A stretch of 64,000 bases of DNA. Origin: Odoribacter sp. (lineage in GTDB: Bacteria; Bacteroidota; Bacteroidia; Bacteroidales; Prolixibacteraceae). Made by a program: the position numbers and the translations under genes. The notes beneath the pieces are model-generated. The model ran no database searches. It had not been told where the DNA came from and saw nothing but the letters and a program-made list of their open reading frames with translations. Where the stretch lies: NCBI GenBank assembly GCA_013824715.1, contig PNOH01000005.1:62001-126000 (forward strand), read 5' to 3'. Positions 59,001-64,000 of the stretch are shown here, one piece after another (positions within the stretch are counted from its first letter, which is position 1; each line of letters begins with the position of its first letter).

Positions 59001-59774
59001 GTTTCCTACAAACTCGACAAAGGCAAGATTCTTTACTATGCCTTTAATGATTCGGTTGATGCACAGGGTTATTTCGATGGTTTTTACATTGGTGGATCTT
59101 CGAATGCGGTTATTGCAGATTCAAAAGGGCCAGATATTGAGCTTTTCATCAACTCTGAATCATTTAAAGATGGCGGGACAGTGAGTGCAAGCTCTGTTTT
59201 AATTGCAAATATTAGAGACGATACAGGTATCAATACTGCCGGAACAGGAATCGGTCATGATATTACTGCAGTTTTGGATGGCGATAATTCGAATGTTATG
59301 GTGCTGAACGATTATTTTCAGGCCAGCAGGGATAAATATACTGAAGGTACGATTGTTTTTCCTTTGATTAAACTGGCTGAAGGGAATCATACCCTGAAAT
59401 TAAAAGTTTGGGATGTAATGAGTAATTCATCTGAAAAGGAAATTCGTTTTGTGGTGAAGGACGATTTTCGGATTGAATCTGTCTTATGTTATCCGAATCC
59501 GATGCAGGAGCAAACCAGCTTTGTTTTCACACACAATCAGCCTGACGAAACATTCAAGGTAGATTTGGAGGTTTTTCAGTCATCAGGTACCAGGGTTGAT
59601 TTGATATCGTCAAAAGTTAGTTCGCAGGGAACGGAAAGCCTGCCATTGGAATGGGTACCATCATCGAGGATGGTGAAAATGAGGCCGGGAGTATATATTT
59701 ACAGGATTTCAGTTACAACTCCTGAAGGGAAGTCTGGTAGCGCATCAGGCAGGCTTGTTTTTGTGCATCGTTAA
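56031..59774 (+). CDS. porU: Type IX secretion system sortase PorU (gingipain-type C25 peptidase)
   Basis: 1247 residues with an N-terminal signal peptide (LFFFCLFFFLTSTSRA). Catalytic residues of the C25 peptidase are visible: H761 in MNYTGHANEKNLADE and C795 in FVTATCEFSRFDSNETSAGE. The C-terminal region (about 1140 onward) has the Por-secretion-type beta sandwich, VLCYPNPMQEQTSFVFTHNQ, and ends with GVYIYRISVTTPEGKSGSAS, as in CTD proteins. PorU removes the C-terminal signal of T9SS cargo and attaches A-LPS or similar at the cell surface. It is followed after 132 bp by porV, its partner. Confidence 0.92.
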   Translation: MSRLFFFCLFFFLTSTSRADDFKRTIHWYKNEQIGGENLKSLPEFEGSITTSQTGLPYWFESFELGETEIEVVLKDVVFEFSDDSLFDSSLITADNLQYWQEIGSSSGKSFLRLTINPFIRRDNRIGKLVGFTVSIQEKPMLLKAAKASYPWKSSSVLATGKWTKIKTKTKGIYKITFDQLKSWGYPNPDQVAVYGNGGYMLSTLNRELPLDDLNACPIYKGKDNSGKDCIFFYSTGSVKFNQDVETGSLNHQQNYYASESYFYLTDLGNVKTIGKVAEITEPAGQQVFSFPNYTFSEKELSNLISSGSQWFGEQFKPGGSNTINLLLDDPDLTKQARFSVYVAGRSSSASSMNVSLNGKPVKDISFQTVDVGDPTVYFADDRVVEFTEPLPSKNLQVKLTYSASNSSSDAWLDYVSINYQSLLSINSDVYIFRGRGVNGQIQVSEFVLNGATSATKIFDVTDLSNISEIPATYANSQLKFKSNSSLLREYIAFNPAGTIPAPELAGVVANQNLHAGDLSELIIVSHPALLNAANDLANFHRTTDQMSVQVMTPELIYNEFSGGLPDPSGFRNYFRMCYDRGKQSGKNTLKYILLMGDGTYDNRNILGKNLNMIPTFQSDNSLSPTESFVTDDFFVILDENEGGYSGTVDLGIGRLPARTPDEARIVVDKIRNYQKQEAMGNWRNVVTFIGDDEDNSTHMEQAESMANFINKTYPAFVTDKIYFDAYRQLSTSGGEKYPDVTTAINNRVKQGTLVMNYTGHANEKNLADENVLDIGIINTWSNYKRLPIFVTATCEFSRFDSNETSAGEHILFNPAGGGIGLFSTTRLVYSGANFVLNSKFFKYIFEKDQSGKNLRLGDVMRLAKASANTGINQLNFTLLADPALRLANPNLKVETTSINGKNVVTGLDTIRPLSVVTVRGYVASNTGSKLSTFNGEIIPTVYDKAMQVKTLGNAGEEQMDYTVQNNIIYRGLATVKNGDFEFSFFVPKDVSYKLDKGKILYYAFNDSVDAQGYFDGFYIGGSSNAVIADSKGPDIELFINSESFKDGGTVSASSVLIANIRDDTGINTAGTGIGHDITAVLDGDNSNVMVLNDYFQASRDKYTEGTIVFPLIKLAEGNHTLKLKVWDVMSNSSEKEIRFVVKDDFRIESVLCYPNPMQEQTSFVFTHNQPDETFKVDLEVFQSSGTRVDLISSKVSSQGTESLPLEWVPSSRMVKMRPGVYIYRISVTTPEGKSGSASGRLVFVHR

Positions 59775-59870
59775 TTTTTCCACAGGCTTTATTTTTTCTC
59801 AATACTATTTTACCACATTGTCCGTTTAGTTTTTTGAGTTGCCAAATGATGTAACTCTTATACAAAGCTT

Positions 59871-59878
59871 TATATTTG
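59871..59878 (+). promoter_or_regulatory. Possible -7 element of porV
   Basis: TATATTTG, 28 bases before the porV ATG (59907). No TTG at 17-23 bases upstream. porV may also be read from porU. Confidence 0.4.
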
Positions 59879-59906
59879 CACATTCAAAATTTGACCGATT
59901 TTCAAA

Positions 59907-61070
59907 ATGAAGAAAATAACCCTGTTACTGGCTGTAATTCTTTTTGTTGGATTATCTGTTCAGCTTACCCATGCACAAAGCAGAACATCAACAACCGGAG
60001 CCAATACCATCACCACTGGAGTACCGTTTTTAACAATTGCACCCGATTCGCGTGCCGGGGCAATGGGTGATGCCGGCGTTTCTACCTCTCCTGATGTGAA
60101 TTCGCAGCACTGGAACCCTGCCAAATATGCGTTTGCAGAAAGCGAAATGGGTATAGGTCTGTCCTACACACCCTGGCTGCGCAATCTGGTTTCGGATATC
60201 AATCTGGCCTATTTAGTTGGTTACAAACGGTTGGATGACCGACAAACCATGAGCGCTTCGTTGCGGTATTTTACACTAGGCGACATCACCTTCATGAGTG
60301 AATATGGTGATCCAACCGGACAGCAAAGTCCGAATGAATTTGCGGTTGATATGGGATATACCCGTCTGCTTTCCGAAAATTTTTCAGGAGCGGTAGCGCT
60401 TCGATATATTCGATCCGACCTCACCGGAGGGCAACTGGTAAATGGAGTAGAAACCCATGCAGGAAATTCGTATGCTGCTGATGTTGCCTTCTATTATCAG
60501 AACGAAATACGCATTAACAGAAAAATATCAACCCTGGCTGCAGGTATCGACATTTCAAACATTGGTAGTAAAATATCATATACCGATGGCGAAACCAAGG
60601 ATTTCATTCCAACCAATCTGAAACTGGGGGTATCTTATACCACAGAGATGGATAAATACAATTCGATCACATTTGCCTTCGATGCCAATAAATTGCTCGT
60701 TCCTACTCCTGATAGTTCAAAGGTGGATATTTTTAATGGAACGACTTCAGATAAATCGCCTATAAGTGGGATATTTAGTTCGTTTACTGATGCTCCTGGT
60801 GGTATGTCGGAAGAATTTAAAGAAATTAATTTTTCGGTTGGCGCTGAATATTGGTACAACAAACAGTTTGCCGTTCGTGTAGGCTATTACTACGAAGATG
60901 TTACCAAGGGAAACCGTAAGTTTTTTACTGCAGGCGCCGGGTTAAAAATGAACGTATTCGCACTTGATTTCTCCTATCTGCTTCCTGTTGCACAAAACAA
61001 TCCTTTAGCCAACACACTTCGCTTTACACTTTCGTTCGACTTTGAAGCCTTTAACAAGCAGAGGAAATAA
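59907..61070 (+). CDS. porV: Type IX secretion outer-membrane shuttle protein PorV
   Basis: 387 residues. Signal peptide (LLLAVILFVGLSVQLTHAQS), then VPFLTIAPDSRAGAMGDAGV and NSQHWNPAKYAFAESEMGIG, which are the N-terminal hallmarks of PorV/LptO. The remainder is a FadL-like outer-membrane beta barrel with alternating aromatic strands and a terminal strand LRFTLSFDFEAF. PorV carries T9SS cargo to the PorU complex. It lies 132 bp after porU and 1 bp before ispF. Confidence 0.92.
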   Translation: MKKITLLLAVILFVGLSVQLTHAQSRTSTTGANTITTGVPFLTIAPDSRAGAMGDAGVSTSPDVNSQHWNPAKYAFAESEMGIGLSYTPWLRNLVSDINLAYLVGYKRLDDRQTMSASLRYFTLGDITFMSEYGDPTGQQSPNEFAVDMGYTRLLSENFSGAVALRYIRSDLTGGQLVNGVETHAGNSYAADVAFYYQNEIRINRKISTLAAGIDISNIGSKISYTDGETKDFIPTNLKLGVSYTTEMDKYNSITFAFDANKLLVPTPDSSKVDIFNGTTSDKSPISGIFSSFTDAPGGMSEEFKEINFSVGAEYWYNKQFAVRVGYYYEDVTKGNRKFFTAGAGLKMNVFALDFSYLLPVAQNNPLANTLRFTLSFDFEAFNKQRK

Positions 61071-61071
61071 A

Positions 61072-61554
61072 ATGAATTTCAGAATTGGATACGGATATGA
61101 TGTACACCGTTTAGCCGAAGGGGAAACCTTGTGGCTGGGAGGTGTTCTTGTTCCACACAGCAAAGGCACAATTGCCCATTCTGACGGCGATGTGCTGATT
61201 CATGCCCTTTGCGATGCCATGCTGGGAGCCGCTAAAATGGGCGATATTGGCCGGCATTTCCCCGATACTTCTTCAGAATACAAAAATATTGACAGCAAAA
61301 TCTTACTGCTCAAAACCAATGAACTGATCGCTACAAAAAATTACCGGGTTGGAAACCTGGATGTTACCGTTGCAGCTCAAAATCCAAGGCTCAAACCATT
61401 TATTCCTGAAATGGAAGAAACAATCGCCCGGATTCTCGGAATTGAGGTGGATGTTGTTTCAATCAAAGCTACCACCACCGAAGAGCTTGGTTTTGAGGGC
61501 AGGGAAGAAGGAATTTCGGTTCATGCAGTGGTTTTGCTTGAAAAAAACAGATAA
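61072..61554 (+). CDS. ispF: 2-C-methyl-D-erythritol 2,4-cyclodiphosphate synthase
   Basis: 160 residues from the ATG at 61072 (MNFRIGYGYDVHRLAEG). An earlier frame from 61042 would overlap porV and add ten unrelated residues. Zinc ligands D and H are in GYDVHRL and the later H in AHSDGDVLIHALCDAMLG, with IGRHFPDTS and KATTTEELGFEGREEG near the end. IspF makes the cyclic diphosphate in the MEP isoprenoid pathway. It is separated from porV by 1 bp, so probably co-transcribed. Confidence 0.93.
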   Translation: MNFRIGYGYDVHRLAEGETLWLGGVLVPHSKGTIAHSDGDVLIHALCDAMLGAAKMGDIGRHFPDTSSEYKNIDSKILLLKTNELIATKNYRVGNLDVTVAAQNPRLKPFIPEMEETIARILGIEVDVVSIKATTTEELGFEGREEGISVHAVVLLEKNR

Positions 61555-61619
61555 ATCTCCAATTTCATTTGTAATTTAATTGACTGAATTTTAGTAATTT
61601 TGATAGAAAGTTTAAACAA

Positions 61620-61802
61620 ATGATTACCAAAGAGCAAATAAAAAATACCCTCGATTGTCTTCCTGAAAATGTTAGTATTGAGCAGGTTATTGAGCATCTT
61701 ATCTTTTTGGATAAGGTACAGAAAGGTATTGATGATTCAGAAAACGGACGAACAAATTCCGTTGAGGAAGCTAAACAAAAGCTAAATAAATGGTTGAAAT
61801 AA
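61620..61802 (+). CDS. ParD-like antitoxin
   Basis: 60 residues. The text MITKEQIKNTLDCLPENVSI then EQVIEHLIFLDKVQKGIDDS and SVEEAKQKLNKWLK is typical of small antitoxins preceding RelE/ParE toxins (a helical domain, then a charged toxin-wrapping tail). It overlaps the toxin gene by 13 bp. A short leader with no clear promoter follows ispF. A probable two-gene module. Confidence 0.75.
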   Translation: MITKEQIKNTLDCLPENVSIEQVIEHLIFLDKVQKGIDDSENGRTNSVEEAKQKLNKWLK

Positions 61803-62107
61803 TCTGGACTGACAATGCAATTCAAGATTTGAATGAGATTGGAGATTACATTAGTCTCGATTCAACTAAATATGCTGAACGGACAGTTTCTACTTTATTT
61901 GATGCTCCATCAATTCTATTTAATCATCCCAGAGCTGGAAAAGTTGTTCCTGAATTTGCCTCACAAGCAATCAGGGAATTAATTCTGGGAAATTACCGGA
62001 TTATCTATCGGATTGTCAACTATACCCGAATAGATATTCTGACAGTTCATAATTGTTCACGGTTGATCAGAAATGTAATTTCCTTTATAGATGAAGATAT
62101 TTCCTAA
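61790..62107 (+). CDS. RelE/ParE-family toxin
   Basis: 105 residues. VEIIWTDNAIQDLNEIGDYI at the start, FNHPRAGKVVPEFASQAIRE in the middle and YRIIYRIVNYTRIDILTVHN with CSRLI at the end match the ParE/RelE-type toxin family, the sort found on plasmids and chromosomes. It overlaps the antitoxin gene by 13 bp. Its placement between ispF and a CoA-binding protein gene suggests later insertion into a conserved neighbourhood. Confidence 0.83.
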   Translation: MVEIIWTDNAIQDLNEIGDYISLDSTKYAERTVSTLFDAPSILFNHPRAGKVVPEFASQAIRELILGNYRIIYRIVNYTRIDILTVHNCSRLIRNVISFIDEDIS

Positions 62108-62122
62108 TAAATTGTATTCCAG

Positions 62123-62485
62123 ATGAAAAAAACCTTGGTAATTGGTGCAAGCAAAAACCCCGACCGCTATTCGTATAAAGCCATTCAGGCATTGGTTTCA
62201 CATGGTCACGAAGTTGTTGCCATTGGCTTGCGCGAAGGTCAGGTTTCCGGTGTTTCATTCACTGCCGAAAAACAAGCTTTTGAAAATATTGATACCGTAA
62301 CTTTGTATGTCGGTCCCCAAAACCAGCCTGAATATTATTCCTATATTTTGAGTTTAAAGCCCCGGCGTGTCATTTTTAATCCCGGAACCGAAAATCCGGA
62401 ATTTATCGACCATTTAAAAGTTGCCGGTATTTATCCTGAAATTGCCTGTACCCTTGTTCTGCTTGCCACCGGGCAATACGAATAA
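62123..62485 (+). CDS. CoA-binding domain protein
   Basis: 120 residues, a single CoA-binding (Rossmann-like) domain. It begins TLVIGASKNPDRYSYKAIQA, includes VVAIGLREGQVSGVSFT and PQNQPEYYSYILSLKPRRVI, and ends FNPGTENPEFIDHLKVAGI. These fit the YccU-like CoA-binding family, whose role is not settled. It is 16 bp after the toxin gene, likely a coincidence of insertion. Confidence 0.83.
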   Translation: MKKTLVIGASKNPDRYSYKAIQALVSHGHEVVAIGLREGQVSGVSFTAEKQAFENIDTVTLYVGPQNQPEYYSYILSLKPRRVIFNPGTENPEFIDHLKVAGIYPEIACTLVLLATGQYE

Positions 62486-62714
62486 TGAAAATGATCCTGA
62501 CAAGCGGACACTTCCCTCAAAATATCCGGTCGTATTGACAGGTCGAAGCATGTGGTTCACCTTTTGAAGTATTAGCTATAACGGCAGAATTAAGGCATTC
62601 CCCGATAATCTGAGATAGCTTGTCAGCAGTTTTGCAACATTTGCCAACTTTGTTTTAACAGAGAATGTTCAGATTTTGCTTAAATTAGAAATTAAAATTA
62701 AAAAAGTAAATAAA

Positions 62715-63305
62715 ATGAAAAAGACGTGGATTATTTTAGCAGTAATTGCAGTAGTTATATTTATGGTGGTTTCGTGGTTTTTTGGAACCTACAACAAAAT
62801 GGTTAGCATGGACGAAGGTGTGAAGGCACAATGGTCTCAGGTTGAAAACGTTTACCAGCGCCGTGCCGATTTGATCCCTAATCTGGTTAGTACAGTTAAA
62901 GGCTATGCCGATTTTGAACAGGAAACGCTGACCCAGGTTGTTGAAGCCCGCGCGAAAGCTACTTCGGTGAATATTAATCCTGAAAAACTTGATGCAGAGT
63001 CGCTTCAGAATTTCCAGCAAGCCCAATCAGGTTTATCTTCTGCATTGGGCCGATTGATGGTGGTGGTTGAAAAATATCCTGAATTGAAAGCCAACCAGGG
63101 ATTTCTGGATTTACAGGCTCAGTTGGAAGGATCTGAAAACCGGATTACCGTTGAACGCATGAAATTCAATGAAAGCGCTCAGTCATATAACACCTTGATA
63201 CGCGGAATACCAAATAGTATGATTGCAGGTATAGGCGGATTCGAGAAGAAAGCTTACTTTGAGGCCGAAAAGGGCACAGAAAAAGCGCCCGAAGTAAAAT
63301 TCTAA
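62715..63305 (+). CDS. lemA: LemA family protein
   Basis: 196 residues from the ATG at 62715. The earlier ATG at 62676 would add 13 residues before the membrane anchor. One N-terminal transmembrane helix (TWIILAVIAVVIFMVVSWF) is followed by YNKMVSMDEGVKAQWSQVEN and RRADLIPNLVSTVKGYADFE, the family signature, and the end has YNTLIRGIPNSMIAG. LemA proteins are inner-membrane proteins of uncertain function, often next to TPM-domain genes as here. It starts the three-gene set at the right edge. Confidence 0.9.
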   Translation: MKKTWIILAVIAVVIFMVVSWFFGTYNKMVSMDEGVKAQWSQVENVYQRRADLIPNLVSTVKGYADFEQETLTQVVEARAKATSVNINPEKLDAESLQNFQQAQSGLSSALGRLMVVVEKYPELKANQGFLDLQAQLEGSENRITVERMKFNESAQSYNTLIRGIPNSMIAGIGGFEKKAYFEAEKGTEKAPEVKF

Positions 63306-63377
63306 AAATAGCAACTGGCTATTGGCCGCCAACTGCCAGTAGCTTTCTTTAATTCATTTACCACTAATTCCAATAAA

Positions 63378-63821
63378 ATGTCAGTCGAAAATTTTTTCAG
63401 TAAAGAAGAAAAGAAGCAGATTACTGATGCTATAGCTGAAGCCGAAAAGAATACTTCAGGAGAAATAAGGTTGCACATGGAGGGGCATTGCACCATTGAT
63501 GTACTCGACCGTGCGGCTTATATTTTCGGGAAGCTGAAGATGCTTGAAACTGCCCGGCGAAATGGTGTTTTGTTTTATCTGGCTGTTCACGATCATAAAT
63601 TTGCCATTATAGGCGATGCCGGAATAAACCGGATGGTTCCTGCTAATTTCTGGGACGAAATTAAGGAAACGATGCTTGCTTATTTCAAAGAAAGTAAGTT
63701 TACTGATGGACTGACAAAAGGTATCCTGATGGCCGGAGAACAATTAAAAACGAATTTCCCATTCCACAAAGCTGATGTTGACGAACTCACGAACGAAATA
63801 TCCTTCAATAAAAACATATAA
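63378..63821 (+). CDS. TPM-domain protein (short, without membrane anchor)
   Basis: 147 residues. The TPM domain is seen from FSKEEKKQITDAIAEAEKNT then SGEIRLHMEGHC, through GVLFYLAVHDHKFAIIGDAG to LTKGILMAGEQLK. There is no signal peptide or membrane helix, so it stays in the cytoplasm or associates with LemA. It follows lemA by 72 bp and precedes a second TPM gene by 1 bp. The family has been linked to membrane-protein repair and phosphatase-like activity, but its role is not settled. Confidence 0.85.
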   Translation: MSVENFFSKEEKKQITDAIAEAEKNTSGEIRLHMEGHCTIDVLDRAAYIFGKLKMLETARRNGVLFYLAVHDHKFAIIGDAGINRMVPANFWDEIKETMLAYFKESKFTDGLTKGILMAGEQLKTNFPFHKADVDELTNEISFNKNI

Positions 63822-63822
63822 A

Positions 63823-64000
63823 ATGAAACACATATTACTGATCTTATTTATTTTGGTGTTTTCCCTTTCAGTTTTTGCGCAGGATATTCCGGAAAGGCCC
63901 AATCCACCCCGATTGGTCAATGATTTGGCAAATGTTCTTACCGATCAGGAAGAACAGCAATTGGAATCTGAACTGGTTCAGTTTAATGATCAAACATCTA
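63823..64000 (+). CDS. TPM-domain secreted/membrane protein (cut by window edge)
   Basis: Only the first 59 residues are in the window. The signal peptide is clear (ILLILFILVFSLSVFAQD) and is followed by IPERPNPPRLVNDLANVLTD, then QEEQQLESELVQF, the start of a YgcG-type TPM domain. It begins 1 bp after the preceding stop, so the two are translationally coupled. The rest is likely a TPM domain with a Gly-rich end and a membrane helix, as in relatives; that is not seen here. Confidence 0.85.
   Translation, partial: MKHILLILFILVFSLSVFAQDIPERPNPPRLVNDLANVLTDQEEQQLESELVQFNDQTS

Overview
The window looks like a chromosomal segment of a Bacteroidota species, most likely class Bacteroidia (Bacteroidales/Marinilabiliales-like). 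The evidence is a type IX secretion neighbourhood (gldJ, porU, porV), promoter elements of the TAnnTTTG type, DUF2723 and DUF3098-type proteins, a GxxExxY protein, and palindromic dispersed repeats. No rRNA, CRISPR array or phage genes were seen.

Region 1 (1-12137, all minus strand) is a tightly packed operon of at least 13 genes. Its first seven genes (legB, legC, legH, legI, legG, ptmE, legF, transcribed from 12137 down to 5418) make up a near-complete route to CMP-N,N'-diacetyllegionaminic acid by the GDP-sugar pathway. Six further genes follow: three Gfo/Idh oxidoreductases, a glutamate-1-semialdehyde-aminomutase-like aminotransferase, a nitrilase-family amidase and an SDR. They look like a tailoring cassette for that sugar; their product is unknown. 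legC carries an in-frame palindromic insert.

Region 2 (12138-20700) is an accessory island of toxin-antitoxin modules (HEPN/MNT, YoeB-like, two RelE/ParE-like, two PIN, AbiEii remnants), pseudogene scraps (a UDP-glucose dehydrogenase tail, a duplicated nucleotide-sugar dehydrogenase tail fused to AbiEii) and several dispersed or tandem repeat families.

Region 3 (20706-28366, minus) is the promoter-proximal part of a surface polysaccharide locus. In transcription order it has a winged-helix regulator with a degenerate nucleotidyltransferase domain, a Wza-like SLBB exporter, a Wzz-like protein, a TviC/WbpP-like epimerase, a GxxExxY gene between inverted repeats and a TviB/WbpO-like dehydrogenase. 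With region 1 it probably forms one O-antigen/capsule/glycan locus. No glycosyltransferase or flippase lies in the window, so the locus must continue beyond the left edge.

Region 4 (28756-44941) is mostly housekeeping and metabolism: tRNA-Val with a strong terminator, folC, a PhoH-family ATPase, an SDR gene interrupted by an in-frame TGA, an ECF sigma factor, and a MobA/MocA-like cytidylyltransferase with a Tat-exported two-subunit molybdenum hydroxylase. An IS200-like REP transposase with REP-like palindromes lies between these last two. A large DUF2723 membrane protein, a PIN toxin pair and a DUF1080 protein follow.

Region 5 (45186-64000) has a GH3/beta-lactamase-fold fusion, a beta-helix lipoprotein, an EEP nuclease, a CCA-adding-type enzyme, thioredoxin, murF, gldJ, porU, porV, ispF, a ParDE-like pair, a CoA-binding protein and a LemA/TPM cluster cut by the right edge. 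Together gldJ, porU and porV supply the sorting and C-terminal-signal cleavage steps of type IX secretion.
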